DNA of 64,000 bases from an uncultured Eubacteriales bacterium (GTDB taxonomy: Bacteria > Bacillota > Clostridia > Oscillospirales > Acutalibacteraceae). This document shows positions 25,339 through 33,685 of this stretch, in pieces. The position numbers were made by a program, and so were the translations under genes. The stretch covers positions 1 through 64,000 of the forward strand of contig CAKSYX010000001.1 of assembly GCA_934525065.1 (NCBI GenBank), in the 5' to 3' direction. How positions within the stretch are numbered: the stretch's first letter is position 1; each line of letters opens with the position of its first letter. The notes beneath the pieces are model-generated. The model was not told the DNA's origin. It saw only the letters and a list, made by a program, of their open reading frames with translations, and did not search any database.

Positions 25339-26400
25339 ATGATGGGTCCCAATCAGATAAAAGCGCAGAGTTTTTCGCCTGCCGGCCGCGGAGCATACAA
25401 AGCTTCCGAAGTTGACAGTTTTATGCAGCGTGTTTATGTCAGCTACAATGAACTTTTTTCCGAAAACGCAGAGCTTAAGAAAAAGTTTGCCTCTTTGCGT
25501 GATATAATTGAAGAGTATAATGCCGGAAAAAATGCTATTGCAACTGCTTTTGTCAAAGCTCAGGCCGTTGCGGATGAAACCGTTAAAAACGCAAAGACTG
25601 AAGCTGAAGCGACGTTGGCCGAGGCCAAGGCTGAGTCTGCAAAGCTTGTTTCTGACGGAAAAGCCGAAGCTGATTCTTATGCTGCCGAGATGAAAAAAGC
25701 CGCAGATGATGACTATGAAAAGGCAAATGCGCACATTAAGCAAATGATGGCGCAGCTTGAAAAAGACTCAGAGGAGTATATTGCTAAAATCAACGAAAAA
25801 GCCAAGGCAATCATTGACGATGCGAACGCAAAAGCTGCAAAGCTCGTTGCGGATGCTTATAGTGACGCAAAGAGGGCACAGGATAAAAAGGCTGAAATAG
25901 TTGCTGCTGCGCAGAAAGAAATCGCTTCGGCGAAGTCGGAGCTCGAAGCTTTCAAGAGCATTACGCTCCAGTCGCTTCATGATGTTCTTCCGAGGCTCGA
26001 AGCTTTGGAAATACCGAGCTTTGAAATCGAAACCGATGCTCAAGAGGCGATTGAGAAGCCCGCTGTTGATTTTCAGAATGTTGATGAACCGTTCAATGCA
26101 AAGCCGGTCAATGATGAACCGGCCGACGCCATATCTGCTGTTGAGGAATCCGTGGCTGACAATGTGATTCAATCGTCGGACTCCGTTTTGTCTAATGGAA
26201 AGGACGATTCGGTTAAAATGGCGTATATTCCCGATGCCGATGAATATATTAAACAGATTTTCAGCGATATTTCACTTTCCGATGACGAAAGCCGTAAATC
26301 TAACGCTTCATCAGAAGGTAACAGAAAATCCCTTGGTTATAACGGTAACAATACAGGCTTTACCGTTACGGATGATACAGATATACCGGCCAAACAGTGA
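25339..26400 (+). CDS. divIVA: DivIVA-domain coiled-coil protein
   Basis: 353 residues. The N-terminal DivIVA domain shows QSFSPAGRGAYKASEVDSFM, in line with the FxxxxRGY-x-EVDxF consensus, and is followed by a long Ala/Lys/Glu coiled coil (about 60-225) and an acidic, low-complexity tail. DivIVA proteins mark negatively curved membrane at poles and septa. The C-terminal acidic region is probably disordered. ATG follows ACGGAGGAAAG. It sits between sepF and lspA. Confidence 0.9.
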   Translation: MMGPNQIKAQSFSPAGRGAYKASEVDSFMQRVYVSYNELFSENAELKKKFASLRDIIEEYNAGKNAIATAFVKAQAVADETVKNAKTEAEATLAEAKAESAKLVSDGKAEADSYAAEMKKAADDDYEKANAHIKQMMAQLEKDSEEYIAKINEKAKAIIDDANAKAAKLVADAYSDAKRAQDKKAEIVAAAQKEIASAKSELEAFKSITLQSLHDVLPRLEALEIPSFEIETDAQEAIEKPAVDFQNVDEPFNAKPVNDEPADAISAVEESVADNVIQSSDSVLSNGKDDSVKMAYIPDADEYIKQIFSDISLSDDESRKSNASSEGNRKSLGYNGNNTGFTVTDDTDIPAKQ

Positions 26401-26438
26401 TGAAAAATAATACGCTATAATCAGTTTCAGGTGGTTCG

Positions 26439-26924
26439 ATGCTTCAATTTATATCCCTTGCAGTTATTGCACTTCTGACTGCTGCCGATCAGGTAATTAA
26501 ATACTTTATTGTTTCAGATTTAAAGCCTGTCGGTGAAATGATTCTTATTCCCGGTGTGCTCAGGCTGACTTACGTTGAAAATGACGGTGCCATGATGGGA
26601 ATGCTCGGCGGAAAGGCCTCAGCCATGACAGTTGTGACTGTGGTTGTTCTTATAGCCTTGGTTGCAGTTTTGCTTTCAAAAAAGGTTAAGTTTGGCTTGG
26701 TTTACTGTTGCTTTGTGGCAATAATTGCAGGCGGAATCGGTAATCTCATTGACCGTTTCAGGCTGGGATATGTTATTGACTATATTGATGTTCTTTTTGT
26801 AAAGTTTTACGTTTTTAATTTTGCCGATTGTCTTGTTACCGTAGGTGCTTTTTTGATAATAGGGTATGAGCTTTACGAGATCATAAGAGAAGGCAGAGCC
26901 AAGAAGGAAAAGCAGAATGGTTGA
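26439..26924 (+). CDS. lspA: Lipoprotein signal peptidase (signal peptidase II)
   Basis: Cleaves the signal peptide of lipid-modified prolipoproteins. 161 residues with four membrane segments. The catalytic aspartates are D105 in GNLIDRFRLG and D130 in FNFADCLV; YVENDGAMMG stands for the usual ENxGAAFG motif. ATG follows CAGGTGG. The last eight bases overlap rluD. Works after Lgt (2406). Confidence 0.95.
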   Translation: MLQFISLAVIALLTAADQVIKYFIVSDLKPVGEMILIPGVLRLTYVENDGAMMGMLGGKASAMTVVTVVVLIALVAVLLSKKVKFGLVYCCFVAIIAGGIGNLIDRFRLGYVIDYIDVLFVKFYVFNFADCLVTVGAFLIIGYELYEIIREGRAKKEKQNG

Positions 26925-27834
26925 CGCAATGGTGTTTCCTGTCGAAGAAAACATGGCAGGAGAAAGAATTGACAAGGTAATCAGCACTGTTTCGAGCAGT
27001 TTAACCCGTTCAGCGGTTCAAAAACTGCTCGAAGGCGGTTCTGTCAAGGCGGGCAATGCCGTCGTTTCAAAAAATTATAAGGTGAAGGCCGGAGAGATGA
27101 TTTCGGTTGTTATTCCGGAGCCGCGTGAGCTTAATGTCAAGGCTGAAAATATCGCTCTTGATATACGATATGAGGACGATGATCTTTTGGTTGTCAATAA
27201 ACCGAAGGGAATGGTTGTTCATCCTGCGGCCGGTAACTATGACGGGACGCTTGTCAATGCGCTTTTATATCATTGCAAGGGCAGTCTTTCCGGCATCAAC
27301 GGCGTAATAAGACCGGGCATTGTTCACCGTATAGACAAGGACACAAGTGGGTTGCTTATTGTTGCAAAAAACGATTTTGCGCATATATCACTTGCTGAAC
27401 AGATTAAATATCATACTTTTTCACGCGAGTATCAAACTGTGGTCTACGGCGGATTCAAATGTGATGACGGAACCGTTGATGCTCCGATTGGACGCCATCC
27501 GGTTGATCGAAAAAAAATGTGCGTGACTGAGAAGAATTCACGGTACGCAGTAACTCACTATGAAGTTGTTGAGCGTTTCAGTTCCTTTACCCATTTAAAA
27601 GTTAAGCTTGAAACGGGTCGCACACATCAGATTAGGGTACACATGGCTTATATCGGTCACCCGGTTGCCGGTGACCCGGTTTACGGACCCAAAAAAGTAA
27701 TAACTGAGCTTCATGGGCAGTGTCTGCACGCCGGACTGATTGGCTTTAAGCACCCCAGAAGCCGAAAATACATTGAGGTTACAAGTGAACTTCCGGAGTA
27801 TTTTCAATCATTTTTAAGGAGATTAGCGAAATGA
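26917..27834 (+). CDS. rluD: RluD-family pseudouridine synthase
   Basis: 305 residues: an S4 RNA-binding domain (about 14-75) followed by the RluA/RluD catalytic domain with GIVHRIDKDTSGLLIVAK, which includes the catalytic Asp (HRLDKDTSG in most members), and RTHQIRVHM near the C-terminus. Likely modifies 23S rRNA. ATG lies within the end of lspA, an arrangement widespread in Firmicutes. Confidence 0.95.
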   Translation: MVDAMVFPVEENMAGERIDKVISTVSSSLTRSAVQKLLEGGSVKAGNAVVSKNYKVKAGEMISVVIPEPRELNVKAENIALDIRYEDDDLLVVNKPKGMVVHPAAGNYDGTLVNALLYHCKGSLSGINGVIRPGIVHRIDKDTSGLLIVAKNDFAHISLAEQIKYHTFSREYQTVVYGGFKCDDGTVDAPIGRHPVDRKKMCVTEKNSRYAVTHYEVVERFSSFTHLKVKLETGRTHQIRVHMAYIGHPVAGDPVYGPKKVITELHGQCLHAGLIGFKHPRSRKYIEVTSELPEYFQSFLRRLAK

Positions 27835-28667
27835 CAGAAAAAGAGCTTCCGCTTTCCGGCTGGCTTATTGCCTCTGACATTGACGGAACACTTAATGATA
27901 AAAGAAGAAGGCTGCCAAAGCGTAACTTTGACGCAATACATAAATTTGTTTACGATTACGGCGGTCATTTTATCCTTTCCTCGGGAAGGTCTGTTGAATC
28001 AATGCGCAAGCATTTCAACAACCTCAGATTGAATACCGGATATGCCGTTTTCATCAACGGTGCCGGCGTTTATGATTACAGCAGCGAAAAAATTTTGTGG
28101 ATGAGCCCGGTGAATGAAAAAGTTACCGGTATTATTAAAAGTGCAGCAAAGAAGTTTCGTTTTGCAACCGTTCAGGTCATAGCGCCTTATGAAGCGCGTG
28201 TTGTAAGACCTACTCTTTCGGCATATATACTCGCAAAAACCAGTAAGTTGCCGATAAAATATTTTAAAAGTATTGACGACGTGCAAACAGGGGACTGGTG
28301 CAAAGCGATTTTCACCGGCCTTCCGTTTATAATCTCAAGGGTCGAAAAGTTTGCGGCTGAAAACAGCGACATTAAAACGAACCTTATGAGAACCTCACCG
28401 TTTTCCTTCGAGCTTGTCAATGAAGGAACAAACAAGGGCGTTGCTGTTCTGAAGGTTGCGGAAATTCTCGGGATAGAGAAGGAACATACTGCTGCGATAG
28501 GAGATTATTTTAATGATTATGAAATGCTTAAGGCAGTCGGTTTGCCCGCTTGCTGCGGTCAGGCACCTGAAGGTATGAAGAAAATTGCAAAACTTGTTAC
28601 CTGCCATTGCAACAAGGGAGCTGTTGCCGATTTGATTGATTATATCATCAGAAATTACTGCAAATGA
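27831..28667 (+). CDS. HAD-superfamily phosphatase, Cof type
   Basis: 278 residues. Motif I is ASDIDGTLND (nucleophile Asp and acid/base Asp), motif II is LSSGRS, motif III Lys is near NKGVAVLKVAE, and motif IV is GDYFNDYEMLKAVG. The large cap of the Cof/YbjI kind lies between. Substrates are typically sugar or cofactor phosphates; none is evident. The start overlaps rluD by four bases (ATGA). Confidence 0.9.
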   Translation: MTEKELPLSGWLIASDIDGTLNDKRRRLPKRNFDAIHKFVYDYGGHFILSSGRSVESMRKHFNNLRLNTGYAVFINGAGVYDYSSEKILWMSPVNEKVTGIIKSAAKKFRFATVQVIAPYEARVVRPTLSAYILAKTSKLPIKYFKSIDDVQTGDWCKAIFTGLPFIISRVEKFAAENSDIKTNLMRTSPFSFELVNEGTNKGVAVLKVAEILGIEKEHTAAIGDYFNDYEMLKAVGLPACCGQAPEGMKKIAKLVTCHCNKGAVADLIDYIIRNYCK

Positions 28668-28669
28668 AT

Positions 28670-28700
28670 GTCGAAAGAGCGGTCTGCTCTTATCGACTTT
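28670..28700 (+). terminator. Hairpin terminator before the transketolase genes
   Basis: GTCGA-A-AGAGC pairs with GCTCT-TA-TCGAC around a five-base loop, then TTTTAATAAAA. It follows the HAD phosphatase stop by three bases. Confidence 0.65.
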
Positions 28701-28721
28701 TAATAAAAGGAGGAAATTACA

Positions 28722-29564
28722 TTGGACGCAACCAAAAAGACTGAGCTAAAAAAGCTCGCCTGTAAGGTAAGAATGGGTGTTATTGAAGGTACTTTCAACG
28801 CAAAGTCCGGTCATCCGGGAGGCTCACTTTCAATTGCCGACATCATTACCTATCTTTATTTTAAAGAGATGAATGTTGACCCGAAGAATCCTTCGTGGGA
28901 GGACAGAGACCGCTTTGTTCTTTCAAAGGGTCACACCGCTCCTGCGCTTTATTCTGCGCTTGCTCTTAAGGGGTTTTTCCCGTTTGACCTCATCAAAACT
29001 CTCAGAAAGCCGGATTCCATCCTTCAGGGACATCCCAGTATGCGTTATACGCCCGGCGTTGATATGAGCACAGGCTCACTCGGTCAGGGTGTTTCGGCTG
29101 CTGTCGGAATGGCTCTCGGCGCAAAACTCAAGGGTAAAAATTTCCGCGTTTACACCGCTTTGGGCGACGGAGAAATTGAAGAAGGTCAGGTTTGGGAAGC
29201 AGCAATGTTCGCAGGTAACCATAAGCTTGACAACCTCATTGCTGTTGTTGACTACAACAACCTTCAGATTGACGGCACACTTGACGAGGTCAATTCACCC
29301 TGTCCCATTGATGAAAAGTTTGCAGCTTTCGGCTGGAACGTTATTGTAATCAACGGACATTGCTTTGATGAAATTGACGAAGCATTCAAAAAAGCGAAAG
29401 AGTTTAAAGGCAAACCGACCTGTATTGTTGCAAAAACCGTTAAGGGCAAAGGCGTTTCATTCATGGAGGATAAGTGCGACTGGCACGGAAGCGCGCCCAA
29501 TGCCGAGCAGTATGAACAGGCTATGAAAGAACTTGGCGACGCTTTGAACGCATTGGAGGTGTGA
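28722..29564 (+). CDS. Transketolase, N-terminal (TPP-binding) subunit
   Basis: 280 residues. One half of a split transketolase that moves two-carbon units in the pentose phosphate pathway. Visible: SGHPGGSLSIADI, KGHTAPALYSAL, GSLGQGVSAAVGMALG and the TPP site GDGEIEEGQVWEA, DYNNLQIDG. The start is TTG after AAGGAGGAAAT. The partner subunit begins 3 bases after the stop. Split transketolases are common in Clostridia and archaea. rpiB at 57930 belongs to the same pathway. Confidence 0.95.
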   Translation: MDATKKTELKKLACKVRMGVIEGTFNAKSGHPGGSLSIADIITYLYFKEMNVDPKNPSWEDRDRFVLSKGHTAPALYSALALKGFFPFDLIKTLRKPDSILQGHPSMRYTPGVDMSTGSLGQGVSAAVGMALGAKLKGKNFRVYTALGDGEIEEGQVWEAAMFAGNHKLDNLIAVVDYNNLQIDGTLDEVNSPCPIDEKFAAFGWNVIVINGHCFDEIDEAFKKAKEFKGKPTCIVAKTVKGKGVSFMEDKCDWHGSAPNAEQYEQAMKELGDALNALEV

Positions 29565-29566
29565 TT

Positions 29567-30508
29567 ATGGCTGATGTAATTAAATGTGCAACAAGAGACG
29601 CATACGGAAAGGCTCTCAAGGAGCTTGGCAAGAGGGACGACATCCTTGTTCTCGACGCCGACCTTGCAAAAGCAACCAAAACAATCGTTTTTAAAAAAGA
29701 GTTCCCCGAAAAATTTATTGATGCAGGTATTGCCGAAGGAAACATGATGGGTGTTGCAGCCGGTCTTTCAACCGTTGGCTACACTGTCTTTGCAAGTTCG
29801 TTCGCAATGTTTTCGGCAGGTCGTGCATTTGAGCAGGTAAGAAACTCAATTGCTTATCCGAAGCTCAACGTTAAAATTGGTGCTACACACGCCGGCATTT
29901 CCGTCGGTGAGGACGGCGCAAGCCATCAGTGCTGCGAGGACATTGCGCTCATGCGTTCAATTCCGAACATGGTAATTATCAACCCGGCCGATGACGTTGA
30001 AGCGTTTCAGGCCGTGCTTGCCGCTGCCGATTTTGAAGGGCCGGTTTATATGCGTTTTGGTCGCCTTGCTGTGCCCAGAGTCAACTCAGAGGACTATAAA
30101 TTTGAGCTTGGAAAGGGCGTGACTCTCAAAGACGGCAAAGATGTAACAATAGTTGCAACCGGTCTTATGGTTAACGAAGCCCTCATTGCCGCCGATGAAC
30201 TTAAAGCTGAGGGAATTGATGCGAGAGTTATAAATATTCACACTATTAAGCCGATCGATAAGGAGATACTTGTTAGGGCTGCAAAAGAAACCGGTGCAAT
30301 CGTAACTGCCGAAGAGCACAGTATAATCGGCGGTCTTGGTTCAGCTGTAACTGAAGTTCTTTCAGAACTTTGTCCGGTTCCGGTTCTTCGCCTTGGTGTT
30401 GAAGATACCTTCGGAAAATCAGGCCCTGCTGTTGAGCTACTTAAGATTTTTGGACTTGACGCAAAGCACATTGCCGAAAAAGCAAGAGCGGCCGTTAAAC
30501 TCAAATAA
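29567..30508 (+). CDS. Transketolase, C-terminal subunit
   Basis: 313 residues with the pyrimidine-binding domain (RDAYGKALKELG, FIDAGIAEGNMMGVAAGLS, THAGISVGEDGASHQ) and the C-terminal transketolase domain (IDARVINIHTIKPID, TAEEHSIIGGLGSAV). ATG at 29567 follows TTGGAGGTG; a GTG two codons earlier lies on the ribosome site. Ends at a clear terminator. Confidence 0.95.
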   Translation: MADVIKCATRDAYGKALKELGKRDDILVLDADLAKATKTIVFKKEFPEKFIDAGIAEGNMMGVAAGLSTVGYTVFASSFAMFSAGRAFEQVRNSIAYPKLNVKIGATHAGISVGEDGASHQCCEDIALMRSIPNMVIINPADDVEAFQAVLAAADFEGPVYMRFGRLAVPRVNSEDYKFELGKGVTLKDGKDVTIVATGLMVNEALIAADELKAEGIDARVINIHTIKPIDKEILVRAAKETGAIVTAEEHSIIGGLGSAVTEVLSELCPVPVLRLGVEDTFGKSGPAVELLKIFGLDAKHIAEKARAAVKLK

Positions 30509-30523
30509 AAACAAATATTCAGT

Positions 30524-30559
30524 TCGGTGGACGGTTATTTCGGCCGTTCACCGATTTTT
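30524..30559 (+). terminator. Terminator after the transketolase operon
   Basis: TCGGTGGACGG (30524-30534) pairs with CCGTTCACCGA (30544-30554) around a nine-base loop, followed by five Ts. Confidence 0.85.
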
Positions 30560-30576
30560 AATAAGCAGGTGAATGC

Positions 30577-31512
30577 ATGACAATTCAACAGCTGCATTAT
30601 GCAATAACAATTTCAGAGGCGGGGTCGTTCAACAAAGCTGCAGAGGTGCTGTATATTTCTCAACCGTCTTTAACAAGCTCAATGCAGGAGCTTGAAAAAG
30701 AGCTTGGAATTACCATATTCTATCGCAGCGGCAGGGGAGTTTCTCTCACCCAGGACGGCTCAGAGTTTTTGCTTTATGCCAGACAGGTTTATAACCAATA
30801 TGAAGCTCTTGTTGAAAAATACGGCGAATCCTCAAATGTTAAAAAGAAGTTCGGGGTGTCTACTCAGCATTATTCATTCGCTGTAAAGGCCTTCGTTGAA
30901 CTTGTAAAGCGTTTTGATATGTCTCAGTATGAATTTGCAATCAGAGAGACCAAAACGCGTGACGTTATTTTTGACGTCAGCAATATGCGCAGTGAAATCG
31001 GTATTTTATATCTAAGCGATTTTAACCGCGCCGCCGTAACAAAGCTTTTGAGGAGTAACAACCTTGAGTTTCATCATATAATCAAGTGCCGCGCCTATGT
31101 TTATCTTTGGTCGGGACATCCTCTTGCAAAAAAAGAGTCCATAAGTTTTGATGAACTGAAGGACTACCCCTGTCTTTCTTTTGAACAGGGTGAGGCGGGC
31201 TCGTTCTATTTTGCCGAAGAGATACTCAGCACAAATGAGTATACACGAATCATCAAAGCCAACGACAGAGCAACGATGCTTAATCTGATGATCGGACTCA
31301 ATGGATATACCCTTTGTTCAGGAATAATCTGCGAAGAACTAAACGGCAGTGACTACCTTGCCGTTCCGTTTCAGGCTGACTCTGTTGAAGAAAACAGCGA
31401 TATGGAAATTGGGTATATTACGAAGAAAAACACAATTCTCAGCAGCATTGGCAAGCAGTACATTGAAGAAATAGGAACCTACCTTAACGAAAAGGCAAAA
31501 GAGCTTTATTGA
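30577..31512 (+). CDS. LysR-family transcriptional regulator
   Basis: 311 residues. N-terminal winged helix-turn-helix (about 1-60) with MTIQQLHYAITISEAGSFNKAAE and ISQPSLTSSMQELEKELG, then a LysR effector domain. It lies directly upstream of the methionine-uptake operon in the same direction, and an inverted repeat of the LysR kind is placed at about -66 of that operon's promoter, so it is likely its regulator. The effector could be a sulfur amino-acid intermediate by analogy with MetR/CysB, which is inference only. Confidence 0.93.
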   Translation: MTIQQLHYAITISEAGSFNKAAEVLYISQPSLTSSMQELEKELGITIFYRSGRGVSLTQDGSEFLLYARQVYNQYEALVEKYGESSNVKKKFGVSTQHYSFAVKAFVELVKRFDMSQYEFAIRETKTRDVIFDVSNMRSEIGILYLSDFNRAAVTKLLRSNNLEFHHIIKCRAYVYLWSGHPLAKKESISFDELKDYPCLSFEQGEAGSFYFAEEILSTNEYTRIIKANDRATMLNLMIGLNGYTLCSGIICEELNGSDYLAVPFQADSVEENSDMEIGYITKKNTILSSIGKQYIEEIGTYLNEKAKELY

Positions 31513-31521
31513 ATACTTTCA

Positions 31522-31542
31522 GTTATAGATTCAGTCTATAAC
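31522..31542 (+). promoter_or_regulatory. Dyad, candidate LysR-type operator for the metQ operon
   Basis: GTTATAGA-TTCAG-TCTATAAC is a perfect eight-base inverted repeat containing the T-N11-A form of LysR sites. Its centre is about 66 bases before the start of transcription predicted from the promoter at 31562-31591, the usual place for the LysR recognition site. Confidence 0.55.
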
Positions 31543-31561
31543 CTACTATATTCATATGGTA

Positions 31562-31591
31562 TTAGACAAAACAAAAATCATGCGCTATAAT
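31562..31591 (+). promoter_or_regulatory. Sigma-A promoter of the methionine-uptake operon
   Basis: TTAGAC (31562-31567), 18-base spacer, TATAAT (31586-31591). Transcription would start near 31598, giving a leader of about 125 bases before metQ that contains a short reading frame. Confidence 0.7.
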
Positions 31592-31620
31592 ATGCACGTT
31601 CAATGAAGGAGGTCAAAGAA

Positions 31621-31662
31621 ATGACTCACAAATTAAATCAACGAATGTGCAGCTTGAAGTAA
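31621..31662 (+). CDS. 13-residue leader peptide upstream of metQ
   Basis: ATG preceded by an excellent AAGGAGGTC ribosome site eight bases away, encoding MTHKLNQRMCSLK and a TAA stop, 61 bases before metQ. The strength of the ribosome site on so short a frame argues for real translation. The peptide holds one internal Met and one Cys codon close to the stop. Cys-containing leader peptides precede sulfur-uptake genes in other bacteria; whether this one senses Cys or Met supply is inference. No clear terminator was found in the 61 bases that follow. Confidence 0.6.
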   Translation: MTHKLNQRMCSLK

Positions 31663-31723
31663 GTTTAATACCGAAAAACACATTCAGACAAAAAAGTATT
31701 TAATATTCGAAAGGTTGATTAAA

Positions 31724-32575
31724 ATGAAAAAAGTTATCGCATTGGTTATTGCCGCTGTTGTTGTTCTTGCAACATTTGCAGCTTGCTCATCATCAAAGGA
31801 TAAGGCAATCACAATTGCCGTTCCGAACGACACAACAAACGAAGCCCGCGCTCTTCTTCTTCTCCAGGATAAAGGCTACATAAAGCTCAAAGACGGCGCA
31901 GGCATTCAGGCTACCGTTAAGGACATCACGGAAAACCCGTTCGGCATCGAGTTCAAGGAAGTTGAAGCCGCTCAGATCCCGAACATTCTTCAGGATGTTG
32001 ATTACGCAGTAATTAACTCAAACTATGCAATTTCCGCAGGTCTTAACCCGGTCAAGGATTCACTTGCAATTGAAAGCTCCTCCTCGGCATACAGCAACAT
32101 CCTTGCTGTTAAAGAAGGAACCGAAAACACCGATAAAGTCAAAGCTTTGAAGGCTGCCCTTGAAAGCAAGAAGGTTGCCGATTTTATCAGCGAAAAATAT
32201 GACGGTCAGGTTGTTTCAACTGTTGATAATCCGGGTGACGGCTTTGACTCAAGCGTTGATTACGGCAAGCTTGCCGGAACAACGATTACTGTTGCCGCTT
32301 CGCCCACACCGCACGCTGAGATTCTTGCTGTTGCAAAGGAAATCCTTGCTGAAAAGGATGTTACCCTTGATATCAAGGAATTCACCGATTATGTTCAGCC
32401 GAATAAGGTTGTTGACAGCGGTGAAGTTGACGCAAACTACTTCCAGCACCTTCCGTATCTTGAGGACTTCAACAAAGAGAATGGTACTCATGTTGTTTCC
32501 GTTGCGGCAATCCACGTTGAACCGATGGGCTTCTACGGCGGTAAGCAGACAACTCTTGACGCTCTTAAAAAATAA
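31724..32575 (+). CDS. metQ: MetQ/NlpA-family methionine-binding lipoprotein, circularly permuted
   Basis: 283 residues with a lipoprotein signal ending FAACSS (Cys21). The mature part has every segment of MetQ but in the wrong order. Residues about 27-165 (TIAVPNDTTNEARALLLL to EKYDGQVV) are what usually forms the C-terminal 60 percent. Residues about 184-283 (GTTITVAASPTPHAEI, FTDYVQPNKV, DANYFQHLPYL, HVEPMGFYG, TLDALKK) are what usually follows the signal peptide. A linker of about 18 residues (166-183) joins them. In ordinary MetQ, LDxLK leads straight into the IAxPND segment; here these are the two new termini. ATG is nine bases after AAAGG. Followed by metN and metI. Confidence 0.9.
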   Translation: MKKVIALVIAAVVVLATFAACSSSKDKAITIAVPNDTTNEARALLLLQDKGYIKLKDGAGIQATVKDITENPFGIEFKEVEAAQIPNILQDVDYAVINSNYAISAGLNPVKDSLAIESSSSAYSNILAVKEGTENTDKVKALKAALESKKVADFISEKYDGQVVSTVDNPGDGFDSSVDYGKLAGTTITVAASPTPHAEILAVAKEILAEKDVTLDIKEFTDYVQPNKVVDSGEVDANYFQHLPYLEDFNKENGTHVVSVAAIHVEPMGFYGGKQTTLDALKK

Positions 32576-32598
32576 TCATTGAATAGCAAAAGAGATAG

Positions 32599-32630
32599 CG
32601 TTGTCCGCTTCGGCGGCCGACGTTATTTCT
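32599..32630 (+). terminator. UUCG-capped hairpin between metQ and metN
   Basis: CGTTGTCCGC (32599-32608) pairs with GCGGCCGACG (32613-32622) with one mismatch and a UUCG tetraloop closed by C-G, followed by TTATTTCTT. It may be a partial terminator or an RNA-stabilising 3' structure that keeps the binding protein in excess over the transporter. Confidence 0.55.
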
Positions 32631-32674
32631 TGTATTAACGGTTACCTTGAATGGAGACCGTATGGAGATTAAAT

Positions 32675-33685
32675 ATGATTGAAATTAAAAATCTGACAAA
32701 AACCTTTACAACTGCCGATGGCAATGTTGAGGCTCTCAAGAACATATCGCTGACAATCAATGACGGCGACATATACGGCATAATCGGCATGAGCGGAGCC
32801 GGAAAAAGCACACTTGTTCGTTGCATAAATATGCTCGAACGCCCGACCGACGGAAAGGTCATAATTGACGGTAAGGACATGTCTGCGCTTTCGCAGGCTG
32901 AGCTTCGCAGTGAAAGACGAAACATTACAATGATTTTTCAAGGCTTTAATTTGCTTATGCAAAAGAACTGCCTGAGAAACGTGTGCTTTCCGCTTGAGCT
33001 TTCGGGTGTAAAAAAATCCGAAGCAATAAAACGTGCCACTGAGCTGCTTGAAATTGTCGGACTCGGCGATAAGCTCAAGGCATATCCGTCACAGCTTTCC
33101 GGCGGTCAGCAGCAGCGTGTTGCAATTGCGCGCGCTCTTGCAACTCACCCGAAAATTCTTCTCTGCGACGAGGCGACGAGTGCGCTTGACCCACAAACGA
33201 CGCAGTCAATTCTTTCGCTTATCCGTGATATTCACGACAGGCTTGGAATTACGGTAATTGTTATTACGCACCAGATGAGCGTTGTTGAGCAGATTTGTTC
33301 CCACGTTGCAATTCTTGACAACGGCGAAGTTGCCGAAGAGGGACTTGTGAGCGAAGTTTTCTCCGCTCCTAAGTCAGTTGCTGCAAAGCGTCTTGTTTTC
33401 CCCGACGGCTATGAAAAAGAAACAGAAATCAGTGGCGGCGAAAATGTTATCCGTGTTGTTTTCAACGGTGCAAAGGCAACGAATACACCGCTCATCGCTC
33501 AGATGGCGATTGACGAAGGCATCACTGCAAGTATCCTTTCAGCGTCAACAAAGGGAATCGGAGATAAAGCCTACGGTAATATTATTCTCGGCATTCCCGG
33601 AGGAAAAGACGAGCTTGACAGGGCTATGAAATATCTTAAAGCTATGCCTGATATTTTTGTTGAGGAGGTGAAGGCAGATGAGTGA
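32675..33685 (+). CDS. metN: Methionine ABC transporter ATP-binding protein
   Basis: 336 residues. Walker A GMSGAGKST, Q-loop MIFQGFN, signature LSGGQQQRVAIARAL and Walker B ILLCDEATSALD. The C-terminal ~90 residues form the NIL/ACT-like domain that binds methionine and gives feedback inhibition of transport. ATG at 32675 follows TGGAGAT; a frame extension upstream to 32651 is not needed. Overlaps metI by eight bases. Confidence 0.96.
   Translation: MIEIKNLTKTFTTADGNVEALKNISLTINDGDIYGIIGMSGAGKSTLVRCINMLERPTDGKVIIDGKDMSALSQAELRSERRNITMIFQGFNLLMQKNCLRNVCFPLELSGVKKSEAIKRATELLEIVGLGDKLKAYPSQLSGGQQQRVAIARALATHPKILLCDEATSALDPQTTQSILSLIRDIHDRLGITVIVITHQMSVVEQICSHVAILDNGEVAEEGLVSEVFSAPKSVAAKRLVFPDGYEKETEISGGENVIRVVFNGAKATNTPLIAQMAIDEGITASILSASTKGIGDKAYGNIILGIPGGKDELDRAMKYLKAMPDIFVEEVKADE

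Noticed and set aside
31543..31723. SAM (S-box) or methionine T-box riboswitch in front of metQ
   Set aside because: Neither the S-box core motifs nor a GGTACCGCG T-box sequence is present; only a promoter, a dyad and a leader peptide are seen.
31724..32575. metQ as a frameshifted or fused fragment of two genes
   Set aside because: One uninterrupted frame with a single signal peptide contains each MetQ segment exactly once; permutation explains it better.
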